Part shown: positions 43,066 through 52,395 of the stretch, one piece after another | Numbering within the stretch: position 1 is the first letter of the stretch | How the letters are laid out: each line of letters starts with the position of its first letter | Assembly: GCA_965199185.1 (NCBI GenBank) | Contig: CBDAQW010000039.1 | Coordinates: 62,001 to 126,000, forward strand | Direction of reading: 5' to 3' | Length of the DNA stretch: 64,000 nucleotides | From: Endozoicomonas sp965199185 | GTDB lineage: Bacteria > Pseudomonadota > Gammaproteobacteria > Pseudomonadales > Endozoicomonadaceae | Program-made: the position numbers and the translations under genes | Notes under the pieces: generated by a model | Databases searched by the model: none | What the model saw: only the letters and a program-made list of their open reading frames with translations | Told to the model about the DNA's origin: nothing

Positions 43066-45234
43066 ATGGCTATTACAACAACAAAAAAGCATCTGCATTT
43101 TCTGGCACCCAAATCGATTGCTATTATTGGTGCCTCCAACAAACCAGAGAAACGCGGTTATCAGGCCATTGCACAATTAAAAACCGATGGGTTTGATGAA
43201 AGCAATATATTTCCAATTAACCCTAAGTCTGATGATATTCTTGGGATCAAGGCCTACCCATCGGTTATGGATGTTCAGCAACCCATTGATCTTGCTCTGG
43301 TATGTACACCTGCCGCCTCTCTTCCTGCAATAATAGCTGACTGTGGACGTAAGCATATTCCGGGAGCTGTTATTCTTGCGGCAGGTATGTCAGAGATGGG
43401 TGAAGAAGGCAGGCAGCTCGAAGAGAACATGATTGCTGCCGCACAAAAGTGGAATGTCCGGCTGGTCGGTCCTAACACTAACGGCATTTATAATCTGCAT
43501 TGCGATCTCAACCTTGTCGGTGTTGCTGATGCCGTTAAAGGAACAATAGGCACTCTTTCGCAGTCCGGTAATGTCATGCTCGGTTTGGTCGCAGAAGCGA
43601 AACGAAAAGGTGGTATTGGTTTCAGTACCTATGTGGGTGTCGGTAATCAGTCAGATATCCGCCTCAGTGAATACCTGCAATATTTTGGCGAGGATGACAA
43701 TACCGCAGCGCCTGCACTGTATATTGAAGGGTTCAAAGAAAACGACGGACGACGTTTTATTGACATTGCCAGAGAAGTTGTACGCAAAAAGCCGGTCATC
43801 GTCTACAAATCAGGTCGTACAACAGCCGGTCAGGTATCTGCAAGTTCTCACACTGGCTCCCTTGCGGGAAGTTATCAAGTCACCCGGGATGTATTGCGAC
43901 AGGCTGGAGTGACGGTGGTCAGTGAATCAGACAAAATCTTGTCGGTTGCTGAATCACTGGGACAATTGCCTCTGCCAAAAGGCAACAGAGTTGCAATACT
44001 CTCTGACAGCGGTGGCCACGGTACTATTACCACCGACACACTGGTGGAAGCAGGGTTGGAACTTGCCAACCTGTCTGATGACACATTGACACGTCTGAAA
44101 CATTTATTACCCCCTGCGGCGGCACTCAATAACCCGATCGATGTCGCCGGTGCCACCGATGAAGACACCAGCGCCTTCGCAGACTGTACTGAAATTCTGT
44201 TACAAGACGACAATGTTGATGTACTACTGATCGTCGGGATGGTCGGTGCTTACAGCGTTCGCTTTTCTGAAACGCTGCTTGATAATGAATTACAAACCTC
44301 TCAACGACTGATTGACCTGACTCGTCATTACCATAAACCGGTCGTGGCTCAGTGTGTTTATCAACCGCTGCAACCCAAGCCTTTGGAGGTATTACGGGAA
44401 AATGGCATTCCATCATTTATCTGGGTTGAAACAGCGATTCTCTGTGTTAAGGAACTGGTGGACTATGCCAGCGCCCGTCGACGACTGGAGAATACCGAAG
44501 CCCAGCCTGATAACATCCCTGTTCCGGGCAGTATGGGTATTTTTGATCGGGCTTATGCTCAAGGGCGCTCGGTTTTGTTTGAATCCGAAGCCAAAGATCT
44601 GTTAAGAACTTATGGTTTGTCTGTTCCCACAGAGACCGTTGTAAGAACAGCAGCAGATCTTGAACATTTGCCGACGGACATTGCCAGCGAATCGCTGGCG
44701 ATGAAGATTGTTTCTAAAGATATCCTGCATAAAACAGATGCCGGTGGCGTTCGGTTAAATGTACAAAGCGCTGAAGCCCGAAAACAGGCGTTTGCTGAAA
44801 TCATTGACAATGCCAAACAATACAAACCTGACGCTGAGATTGAAGGCGTACTGCTGACCCCCATGCTAAAGCCCGGTGTTGAAGTAATTCTTGGCGTCAC
44901 TCAGGATAGAACCTTTGGTCCGGTAATGATGTTTGGCCTTGGTGGTGTATTTGTTGAAGTATTAAAAGATGTAGCATTTCGGGCTATTCCGTTATCTGAA
45001 GCCGATGCCCGTGACATGATCGAACAAATCAACGCTGTCGATATGCTTAATGGTGTCCGTGGCGCAAAACCTGTGGACCGTGAAGCGCTGGTTGAACTCA
45101 TACTGAAGTTATCAGAACTGGTATGGAAGCACCCTCAAATTGCCGAGCTGGATTTGAACCCTGTTATCGCCAGACCTGACGGCTGCTCCATTGCCGATGC
45201 CCGAATTATTCTGTCGGAGAACAATAATGACTAA
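43066..45234 (+). CDS. ADP-forming acyl-CoA synthetase (acetate-CoA ligase family)
   Basis: A fused NDP-forming synthetase of 722 residues. It has an N-terminal CoA-binding Rossmann domain (SIAIIGASNKPEKRG), succinyl-CoA-ligase-like domains (GTLSQSGNVML; SDSGGHGT with the likely phospho-histidine) and a C-terminal ATP-grasp domain (LAMKIVSKDILHKTDAGGV). It links an acyl-CoA to ATP formation or use. Sphingobium FerA, a feruloyl-CoA synthetase, belongs to the same superfamily and works with a crotonase, so an aromatic-acid role is one option. Overlaps the next gene by eight bases. Confidence 0.85.
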   Translation: MAITTTKKHLHFLAPKSIAIIGASNKPEKRGYQAIAQLKTDGFDESNIFPINPKSDDILGIKAYPSVMDVQQPIDLALVCTPAASLPAIIADCGRKHIPGAVILAAGMSEMGEEGRQLEENMIAAAQKWNVRLVGPNTNGIYNLHCDLNLVGVADAVKGTIGTLSQSGNVMLGLVAEAKRKGGIGFSTYVGVGNQSDIRLSEYLQYFGEDDNTAAPALYIEGFKENDGRRFIDIAREVVRKKPVIVYKSGRTTAGQVSASSHTGSLAGSYQVTRDVLRQAGVTVVSESDKILSVAESLGQLPLPKGNRVAILSDSGGHGTITTDTLVEAGLELANLSDDTLTRLKHLLPPAAALNNPIDVAGATDEDTSAFADCTEILLQDDNVDVLLIVGMVGAYSVRFSETLLDNELQTSQRLIDLTRHYHKPVVAQCVYQPLQPKPLEVLRENGIPSFIWVETAILCVKELVDYASARRRLENTEAQPDNIPVPGSMGIFDRAYAQGRSVLFESEAKDLLRTYGLSVPTETVVRTAADLEHLPTDIASESLAMKIVSKDILHKTDAGGVRLNVQSAEARKQAFAEIIDNAKQYKPDAEIEGVLLTPMLKPGVEVILGVTQDRTFGPVMMFGLGGVFVEVLKDVAFRAIPLSEADARDMIEQINAVDMLNGVRGAKPVDREALVELILKLSELVWKHPQIAELDLNPVIARPDGCSIADARIILSENNND

Positions 45235-46030
45235 TATGCCCCATTTGACAGACGCGACACTGGAAACAGAAAACCGTATAGCACTGTTAACCCTGAACCG
45301 TGATGATATACGCAACGCCCTGACCGGTTCGCATCTGATTGATGATATTGTCGCTATCGCTGAGTGGGTCAATACGACAGATGACGTATCCGTGTTAATC
45401 ATCACCGGAGCGGGGTCAGCCTTCAGCGCCGGGGGTAATATCCGTGATATGGCTGAACGCGGCGGCGACTTCGCCGGTGATGTGGCTGAATGTGCCGAAC
45501 GATATCGACAGGGCATCCAGAAAATCCCTCTCGCTTTGCAGGATGTTGAAGTACCAATGATCGCCGCAGTCAATGGCCCGGCTATTGGCGCAGGTTTTGA
45601 TTTGGCCAACATGGCCGATATCCGGCTCGCTTCAGATACTGCAAAGTTTGGTGAAACCTTTCTGAACCTGGGCATCATCCCCGGCGATGGGGGCGCCTGG
45701 TTTATGCAACGTCTGATCGGCTATCAACGTGCCTTTGAGCTGACGCTCACGGGTCGGATTATTGATGCCGCAGAAGCAAAAGAACTGGGCATTGTATTGG
45801 ATATCACGTCGCCCGAAGAACTGATGCCCGCAGCAATGAAACTCGCGAAAAAAATCGCCCAACAGCCCCCCAGAGCAACGCGCCTGACCAAACGTTTGAT
45901 GAAAATGGGGCAGCGCATGGAACTGAAAGATTTTCTGGACTTGTGCGCCTGTTTTCAGGGGATGTGCCATAACGAACCTGAGCATCTGGACGCCGTCAAC
46001 CGCATGCTGGAATCAATGAGTAAACGCTAA
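45227..46030 (+). CDS. Enoyl-CoA hydratase-related protein (crotonase fold)
   Basis: A 267-residue crotonase with GSAFSAGGNIRDM, NGPAIGAGFDLANMADIR and GETFLNLGIIPGDGGAW. The start at 45227 lies inside the end of the acyl-CoA synthetase gene, so the two are translationally coupled. The last of the three-gene plus-strand set. Confidence 0.85.
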   Translation: MTNMPHLTDATLETENRIALLTLNRDDIRNALTGSHLIDDIVAIAEWVNTTDDVSVLIITGAGSAFSAGGNIRDMAERGGDFAGDVAECAERYRQGIQKIPLALQDVEVPMIAAVNGPAIGAGFDLANMADIRLASDTAKFGETFLNLGIIPGDGGAWFMQRLIGYQRAFELTLTGRIIDAAEAKELGIVLDITSPEELMPAAMKLAKKIAQQPPRATRLTKRLMKMGQRMELKDFLDLCACFQGMCHNEPEHLDAVNRMLESMSKR

Positions 46031-46118
46031 AGAATAGCGTTGAGTGGAAACTATTTGAGCCAGTCATCATCGTGTACAATACCTGACCTGATTACTATGA
46101 CAAACCTCACAAGACGTA

Positions 46119-47885
46119 ATGAGTCGATCCAAGGAAAAACAGGCTTATCGCTGGCTGATGAAGCAGGCACAGCCCGCTCGCAACTGGCTAGCGGCATCGA
46201 TGACGCTGGGCATTATCAACACCCTGATGCTGCTGGGTCAGGCAGCATTACTGGCTCATATTATTCACCAGCTGGTGATGGAGTCGGTGGCCCGAGGAGA
46301 CTTAACCACCGAATTTATGACAGCGGCTACATTAATACTGGCTCGAGGGCTTTGTCACTGGGGACGTGAAGTCTGTGGTTTCCGGGCCGGTGCTCGTGTT
46401 CGTTCTGATATACGCAATGCTTTGCTGGAAAAACTTCGACGGCTTGGACCACTCACCATTGCCGAACGCCCTGCGGGCAGCTGGTCTTCCGTGGTGGTGG
46501 ATCAGGTCGAAGAGCTACAGGAGTTTGTCGCGCACTACCTGCCTCAGATGATTCTTGCCGTTGCTGTGCCTTTATTGATGCTGTTAGTGGTGTTCCCTTC
46601 TAACTGGATTGTCGGCATGATTTTTCTGATCACTGCCCCCCTCATTCCTCTGTTTATGATTTTTGTTGGCTTGAAAGCCGCTGAAGCTAACCGACGCAAC
46701 TTTGTTGCTCTGGAAAGGCTCGGTGGTTTCTTTCTGGATCGATTACAGGGGCTGGAGACCCTGCGCCTGTTCCAGCGAACCGAACAGGCTGCCGCACAAC
46801 TGGAAAACGCCAGTGAAGATTTCCGCATAAGAACCATGAAAGTCCTTCGACTGGCGTTCCTATCCTCTACGATTCTGGAGTTTTTTGCTTCTATTTCTAT
46901 CGCGCTGGTTGCGGTTTATCTCGGTATGAACTTCCTCGGCCACATTGACGCGGGTGGCCAGGTCAGTCTTTACACCGGGCTATTTCTATTGCTACTAGCA
47001 CCTGAATTTTATCAACCATTGCGGGAGCTGGGCACTTACTATCACGCCAAAGCTAAAGCCATCGGTGCCACTGACTCGATTCTAGAGATTCTCTATCGGG
47101 AGGAGGCAGAAGAGCATTCAGGTGATCAACCATTTCCTGAGCACAAGCCTCTGAGTATTACAGCAAAGCATCTCCGAGTCATGGCCAGCCAAAGCAATAG
47201 ACCTTTGCTGGATCAACTCAATTTTTCCATTTCTGCCGGGCAGAGAGTCGCTGTAATTGGCGATAGTGGAGCCGGTAAATCAACACTGGTGAATACACTC
47301 ATGGGCTTCTGGCAGTTTGAAGGCGATCTGATTCTGACAGATCAATCAATGGCTGAAACCAGCCTGGACTCATGGCGGCAACAGATTGCCTGGCTCGGAC
47401 AACACCCCCTGATTATTCACGGCTCGGTATACGACAATGTTTCCTTTGGCCGTCAATTGACCGAACAGCAGGTAATGGATGCCCTGAAGCAGGCAAATGC
47501 CCTGGATATTCTCGCCAGCCTCTCTTGCGGTCTGAATAGCCTGTTAAAAGAACAGGGCGGCAATCTTTCTGTGGGGCAAGCCCAACGCATTGCTCTGGCT
47601 CGTGCCATCGCCTGCCCGGTGAAATTACTGATTCTTGATGAACCGACCGCCAGCCTCGATACCATCAGCGAATCTCAGGTCATGGGAGCTCTGGCGACTG
47701 TGCCGGGCGACTGTACGGTGATCATCATCACCCACCGGCTGGGTCAGCTGGAAAACATGGATCAGATTCTTTTATTAGACAATGGTCGTCTTGTTGCCAA
47801 TGGCGCTCCCGACGATCTTGCTCGGCATTCAGCCGCCTATCAACAATTTATCAGTCGTCAGGGAAGGAGTTTCGACGATGCGTGA
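46119..47885 (+). CDS. cydD: Thiol exporter ABC subunit CydD
   Basis: A fused membrane/ATPase half-transporter of 588 residues that, with CydC, exports cysteine and glutathione to the periplasm and is needed for assembly of cytochrome bd. Six N-terminal helices are followed by Walker A GDSGAGKST near 386, signature LSVGQAQR near 485, and Walker B LLILDEPTAS. Its stop overlaps the cydC start. No cydAB is in the window. Confidence 0.94.
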   Translation: MSRSKEKQAYRWLMKQAQPARNWLAASMTLGIINTLMLLGQAALLAHIIHQLVMESVARGDLTTEFMTAATLILARGLCHWGREVCGFRAGARVRSDIRNALLEKLRRLGPLTIAERPAGSWSSVVVDQVEELQEFVAHYLPQMILAVAVPLLMLLVVFPSNWIVGMIFLITAPLIPLFMIFVGLKAAEANRRNFVALERLGGFFLDRLQGLETLRLFQRTEQAAAQLENASEDFRIRTMKVLRLAFLSSTILEFFASISIALVAVYLGMNFLGHIDAGGQVSLYTGLFLLLLAPEFYQPLRELGTYYHAKAKAIGATDSILEILYREEAEEHSGDQPFPEHKPLSITAKHLRVMASQSNRPLLDQLNFSISAGQRVAVIGDSGAGKSTLVNTLMGFWQFEGDLILTDQSMAETSLDSWRQQIAWLGQHPLIIHGSVYDNVSFGRQLTEQQVMDALKQANALDILASLSCGLNSLLKEQGGNLSVGQAQRIALARAIACPVKLLILDEPTASLDTISESQVMGALATVPGDCTVIIITHRLGQLENMDQILLLDNGRLVANGAPDDLARHSAAYQQFISRQGRSFDDA

Positions 47886-49554
47886 TCTCTGGCCTTTTAT
47901 CAAACTCTATCGCCAACATATCGGAATGCTGTCGTTAGGTGTGCTGCTGGCAATCGTTACCCTCATCGCCAGCCTGAGTTTGCTAACACTCTCCGGCTGG
48001 TTTATTACCGCCACCGCTATCGCCGGTTTATCACTGACCACCGCACAAGTGTTTAATTTTTTTACACCGGGTGCCGGAGTGCGCGGATTTTCCATAACCC
48101 GTACCGCTGCCCGTTATGGTGAGCGACTGATCAGCCATGATGCCACCTTCCGACTGTTGTCCTGGCTGCGAGGCTGGTTTTTCCGTCAGTTAATACCGGT
48201 TTCCATGCAGCAACTGAGTCGTTTCCGTAAGGGCGATATTCTCGATCGTCTGGTGGCCGATATAGATGCGTTGGATCAGCTCTATCTGCGTTTATTCAGT
48301 CCGTTAATCTCGGCAATAGTGGTCACTGGTCTTTTATCCCTGTTCCTATACTTTTTCAGCCCAACGCTGGCAATGGTCGTTTTTCTGGTGATGACGGGCT
48401 GGATTCTACTGATGCCGTTCCTGTTCTATCGGATGGGGCGAAACGCTGGCGAAGCGATGGGTATTCGTCAGGCAAGACTGCGCCAGGAAGTGCTGGACTA
48501 TCTGCAAGGCATGGCAGAGCAGCAAATTTATGGCAATGAGAACAGAAGCAGAGCATTAATAGCTGATTCTGAACAGAGCTTGCAAGACAGCCAGAAAACT
48601 ATGGCAACGCTAACAGGCTCGGGTTCTGCTCTGTTTATCAGCCTTTCTGGCCTTGCTGCCTTGCTGATGCTCTATCTTGCTGCCGGAGAATTTGAACAGC
48701 AAACCATCAGCGGCCCAGTGATGGTTATGATGGTCTTTACTATGCTGGCAGCCTTTGAAGCTCTGATGCCGCTACCCGCTGCTTTTCAATTTCTCAGTCA
48801 TACCAGAGCAGCGGCAGGTCGATTACAGGATGTGGTCAATTCACCAGCGGTGGTTTTTGCCGAAGATCAGCAAAAGACGGTGACAGGTGATCTGGTCTTT
48901 GATCGGGTCAGTGCCGGATACCAAACCGGGAGTCCGATCATCAAACAACTCTCTCTGAGGATTCCGCAGGGCCGACATATTGCCATTCTTGGCAAAACCG
49001 GCTGCGGAAAGTCAACACTGATCAAACTGCTGAGCCGGGAGTTGGAGCCAGAGTCTGGCAGTATCCGAATCGGTGAGCAAACCATTACCGGTTTATCTGA
49101 ACAATCACTCTATTCTTCCCTCACTTTTGTTCCTCAGAAAACCCATGTGTTCAGTGCTTCATTGCGGGAGAACCTGACCATCGCCTGCCCGGAAGCCACT
49201 GATAAACACCTGTTGGACATCATACAAACAGCCGGTCTTAACCGCCTGACAGCCAATGACCATCAGGAAAACCTGTTAGACCTTTGGATTGGACAAGGCG
49301 GTATTGCGCTATCCGGTGGTGAACAACGCAGACTGGCCATTGCCAGAGCTATGCTCAAACCTGCACCAGTCCTGATTCTGGATGAGCCTGGCGAAGGTCT
49401 GGATGTGCACAGCGAGCAGGAACTACTGAAAAAACTGCTGGACATATTCTCTGCCAGTACCGTCATTATGATTACCCATAAAAAGACCGTACTTGAGCAA
49501 ATGAATCAAATCTACATCATGGATAGCGGTCAGTTAATGCCAGCGCAAGAATAA
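47878..49554 (+). CDS. cydC: Thiol exporter ABC subunit CydC
   Basis: The partner of CydD (558 residues): six membrane segments, Walker A GKTGCGKST near 371, signature LSGGEQRR, and Walker B VLILDEPGEGLD. The start at 47878 (MRDLWPFIKLY) lies inside the end of cydD (ATGCGTGA), replacing a longer frame that is open 32 codons upstream. Confidence 0.94.
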   Translation: MRDLWPFIKLYRQHIGMLSLGVLLAIVTLIASLSLLTLSGWFITATAIAGLSLTTAQVFNFFTPGAGVRGFSITRTAARYGERLISHDATFRLLSWLRGWFFRQLIPVSMQQLSRFRKGDILDRLVADIDALDQLYLRLFSPLISAIVVTGLLSLFLYFFSPTLAMVVFLVMTGWILLMPFLFYRMGRNAGEAMGIRQARLRQEVLDYLQGMAEQQIYGNENRSRALIADSEQSLQDSQKTMATLTGSGSALFISLSGLAALLMLYLAAGEFEQQTISGPVMVMMVFTMLAAFEALMPLPAAFQFLSHTRAAAGRLQDVVNSPAVVFAEDQQKTVTGDLVFDRVSAGYQTGSPIIKQLSLRIPQGRHIAILGKTGCGKSTLIKLLSRELEPESGSIRIGEQTITGLSEQSLYSSLTFVPQKTHVFSASLRENLTIACPEATDKHLLDIIQTAGLNRLTANDHQENLLDLWIGQGGIALSGGEQRRLAIARAMLKPAPVLILDEPGEGLDVHSEQELLKKLLDIFSASTVIMITHKKTVLEQMNQIYIMDSGQLMPAQE

Positions 49555-49598
49555 ACATCTGGCAAAATGCTGGTTTTTTTTGCGCTCTGTGAGCGTAT

Positions 49599-49629
49599 GG
49601 TCGGCTTGTCCCTTCGGGGCAAATCGACC
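49599..49629. repeat. REP-like hairpin after cydC
   Basis: GGTCGGCTTGTCCC with GGGGCAAATCGACC around a TTC loop, with wobble and compensating pairs. It resembles the GTCGGCTT-type hairpins at 53870 and 53982. There is no T tail, so it is more likely a REP unit than a terminator. Confidence 0.45.
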
Positions 49630-49745
49630 TACCCCATGTGGATGAAAAAAGGGATATGAGTATTCCACATTTTACAACTGTCCTAAAAACTCCTTATGAT
49701 GCACCTCTGAAATTCCCCCGGTTTTGTCACCCTTAAGAGACTCAA

Positions 49746-50864
49746 ATGCTGTCGGATTCACTGTCCCTGAACGCTTTCTTTCATAAGTTTCCCAAAGCTG
49801 ATCTTCATTATCATCTGCTTGGTGGGGTTCGCATGACAACCATGCTGGACTTTGCCCGCAAGTACTCCGTTGAACTCAGCGAACAGGAAGCCCGGAGTTA
49901 TTATCGGGCTTACAGTCCTGAATCCGGTATGACCCGTGGTGGCGCTACCGCACAAACTCTTCTCTATCTGTTGATGCGTGAACCGGAAGATTATCTCCGG
50001 CTCATCCAGGAAATCGCCGAAGATGCCAGAGAATGTAATGTCCGTTACATAGAGGCATTCTGGAACCCGGTTCGATGCCAAATTGATTACCAGACCGTGG
50101 TCAATGCTATGGCTGCCGGGATAAAGCAGGCTGAGGAACGTACTGGCGTCGTGATCCGGCTGGTCGCCTGCATTGGCCGGGAACAATCCGATGAAGAAGC
50201 CATGAAAACGCTGGGTAATGTACTCAGCCATTCAAAAACCTGTGTTGCCGGAATTGGTCTTGACTGCAAGCCCGGAGAAGTGACCCGTGGCTGCTACAAA
50301 GCCATTGCTCAGCGCATAGAAAACACGGATCTGAAGTTATCCGTTCATTTCTCCAGCGGTGATCAGAGCAGCGAAGATATTCGCAAAGCCATTGAGCATC
50401 TTCATGCCAGTCGCATAGACCATGGCTACTCCGTGATAGAATCCGAAACGTTAACACGCTTCTGTGCCGGTCAGGGTATTTCCTTCACGGTTGCCCCTTC
50501 TAACACCTACTTTGTTAAAAAATGGCCGGTTCGTGAGCAATGGCAAAGCAGTCATCCTGCGCGTGCTATGGCCAAATCCGGATTAACCATCGCACCCTGT
50601 ACCGATGGCTGGCACTTGCACGATATCAACAGTGCAGAGTGCTATCGTATCATGGTCGAAGAGCTGGGGTTTGATCTGGACGATGTACGTCAGATGATGC
50701 TTAATACCCTGGAAGGGTCATGGATAGACAAGGAGCGTCGTCAGACATGGTTACAGGAGTGGGCTAAGGAATACGACCGGTTACGCGGTTTGTTGAGATG
50801 GGAGCCCGAGCTGTCCTGGCGCAAAGTTAATTATGCGGATAATTACGTTGCTGCCAAAGTCTGA
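49746..50864 (+). CDS. Adenosine-deaminase-like protein with altered active site
   Basis: A 372-residue amidohydrolase of the adenosine deaminase family. The zinc ligands are mostly in place: HYH (21-23), His 201, His 226 in RIDHG, and Asp 287. Where the family has HAGE, this protein has HFSS, so the proton-shuttle glutamate is Ser 204. The usual DD pair is Asp-Gly (TDGW). It may deaminate a different substrate, act by another mechanism, or be inactive. The automatic name adenosine deaminase would therefore be unsafe. Confidence 0.8.
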   Translation: MLSDSLSLNAFFHKFPKADLHYHLLGGVRMTTMLDFARKYSVELSEQEARSYYRAYSPESGMTRGGATAQTLLYLLMREPEDYLRLIQEIAEDARECNVRYIEAFWNPVRCQIDYQTVVNAMAAGIKQAEERTGVVIRLVACIGREQSDEEAMKTLGNVLSHSKTCVAGIGLDCKPGEVTRGCYKAIAQRIENTDLKLSVHFSSGDQSSEDIRKAIEHLHASRIDHGYSVIESETLTRFCAGQGISFTVAPSNTYFVKKWPVREQWQSSHPARAMAKSGLTIAPCTDGWHLHDINSAECYRIMVEELGFDLDDVRQMMLNTLEGSWIDKERRQTWLQEWAKEYDRLRGLLRWEPELSWRKVNYADNYVAAKV

Positions 50865-50886
50865 CGCAAGATCGACATACCCGCAG

Positions 50887-50917
50887 GTTGGTTTCCGGCC
50901 GAAAGGCAGAAACCAAC
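50887..50917. repeat. Hairpin between the deaminase-like gene and flgJ
   Basis: GTTGGTTTC pairs with GAAACCAAC around an inner CGGCCGAAAGGCA loop. It sits between convergent genes but lacks a T run; REP-like or a weak terminator. Confidence 0.4.
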
Positions 50918-50941
50918 AATGCACTCAAAGAAAGCAAAAGG

Positions 50942-51268
50942 TTATAACTTACCCTGACTCCTTTCAATCTGGGCAACCAGCTGATCAGCGAGACCAAGCC
51001 CTTGCCCTCTGGACATTTCCATCGCTAACCGGGAGTCCTGAAAGTCCTGCCAGAAATCTTGCTCTCTACTACCAAACAACCCTTCTTCCGCCAATGATTC
51101 ATTGGCTTTGCGCATGGATTTAAGCATTTCTTCAATCATCATCGACTCAAAATCCTGAGCCGCCTGCCGTGCTTCGGTCAGAGAGTCAGAGGCAGGCTGG
51201 ATCGTTTTAGCAGAAGCCAAACTGGCAGACGCCTGAGCCATCGCCATTTCTGTATTGAATACATCCAT
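50942..51268 (-). CDS. flgJ: Flagellar rod-binding protein FlgJ, single-domain form
   Basis: A 108-residue protein with the FlgJ rod-capping domain (ARQAAQDFESMMIEEMLKSMRK). The C-terminal muramidase domain of the enteric FlgJ is absent, as in several other lineages; another enzyme would then open the cell wall for the rod. It starts on the base where flgI ends, as the last gene of the flgB-flgJ group. Confidence 0.88.
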   Translation of the reverse strand: MDVFNTEMAMAQASASLASAKTIQPASDSLTEARQAAQDFESMMIEEMLKSMRKANESLAEEGLFGSREQDFWQDFQDSRLAMEMSRGQGLGLADQLVAQIERSQGKL

Positions 51269-52383
51269 CAGATAATCACCAATTCTGCTTTCAGAGAGCC
51301 TGCGGTTTTAAGCGCTTGCAACACAGCCATCAAATCCGCCGGTGTCGCACCAACGCTATTGATTGCATTCACAACATCTTGCAATGAGCTGCCTTCCGGC
51401 ATCATAAACAGACGTTTATCGCCCTGATCAATCACCAGGTTGCTATCAGGAATTACTTCGGTATTGCCACCTTCCGAGAGCGGATTAGGCTGGCTAACGG
51501 CATAGTCTTCACGAATACTGACCACCAGGTTGCCGTGGCTGACCGCCGCAGGTTTCAAGGTGACATGCTTATTAATGACGACGGTACCTGTACGGCTGTT
51601 GATGACGACTTTTGCCAGTGCATCGGCTTCTTTAACTTCCATATTTTCCAGCACCGACATATAAGCCACTCGCTGGCTGGGGTCTCTGGGCGCTTCCACC
51701 AGTACCTTAACGCCGTTTTCTGCGGCGGCTATGCCTTCACCGAATTTGTCATTGATGGCACGAACAATGTTACCCGCCGTGGTAAAACTGGGCTCACGCA
51801 GATTCAAAATAATATGTTTACGGGAAGCAAAATTATTAACGACGGTGCGCTCTATGATGGCACCGGAGGGTATACGCGCCACCGTTGGTACGTTGACAGT
51901 GATGCTGGAACCGTCATTACCTTCTGCATTAATCCCGGTCACTACGAGATTACCCTGAGCGAGCGCATAAACGTTGTCATCCACGCCTTTCATTTGCGTC
52001 ATGAGCAAGGTTCCACCCTGCAAACTAGTGGCATCCCCAAGAGAAGACACCGTTACATCCAGGTTCTGACCTGCCCCGGCAAAGGGCGGTAATGTTGCCG
52101 TCACGGACACAGCCGCCACGTTTTTCAGATTCGGATTAGCATTAGTCGGTAACTGAATGCCCAGCTGGCGCAACATATTGTTCAGCGACTGACCGGTAAA
52201 CTGAGTCTGTCGTGTTTTATCACCGGTTCCATCAAGACCCACCACCAGGCCATAACCGACCAGCTGGTTGCCCCGAACCCCCTGAACATCAACAATATCC
52301 ATCAAGCGACCGGCCGTTGCCTGCAACGTTGTCAATCCGAACACCAACAACAGGCCAACGCTTTTTTTCCAATTCATCATCAT
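51268..52383 (-). CDS. flgI: Flagellar P-ring protein FlgI
   Basis: A periplasmic P-ring subunit of 371 residues with a signal peptide (SVGLLLVFGLTTLQATA). Core segments are DVQGVRGNQLVGYGLVVGL and DKRLFMMPEGSSLQDVVNAIN. Three consecutive ATG codons make the exact start uncertain by two residues. Confidence 0.95.
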   Translation of the reverse strand: MMMNWKKSVGLLLVFGLTTLQATAGRLMDIVDVQGVRGNQLVGYGLVVGLDGTGDKTRQTQFTGQSLNNMLRQLGIQLPTNANPNLKNVAAVSVTATLPPFAGAGQNLDVTVSSLGDATSLQGGTLLMTQMKGVDDNVYALAQGNLVVTGINAEGNDGSSITVNVPTVARIPSGAIIERTVVNNFASRKHIILNLREPSFTTAGNIVRAINDKFGEGIAAAENGVKVLVEAPRDPSQRVAYMSVLENMEVKEADALAKVVINSRTGTVVINKHVTLKPAAVSHGNLVVSIREDYAVSQPNPLSEGGNTEVIPDSNLVIDQGDKRLFMMPEGSSLQDVVNAINSVGATPADLMAVLQALKTAGSLKAELVII

Positions 52384-52395
52384 TAAACTGACCTG

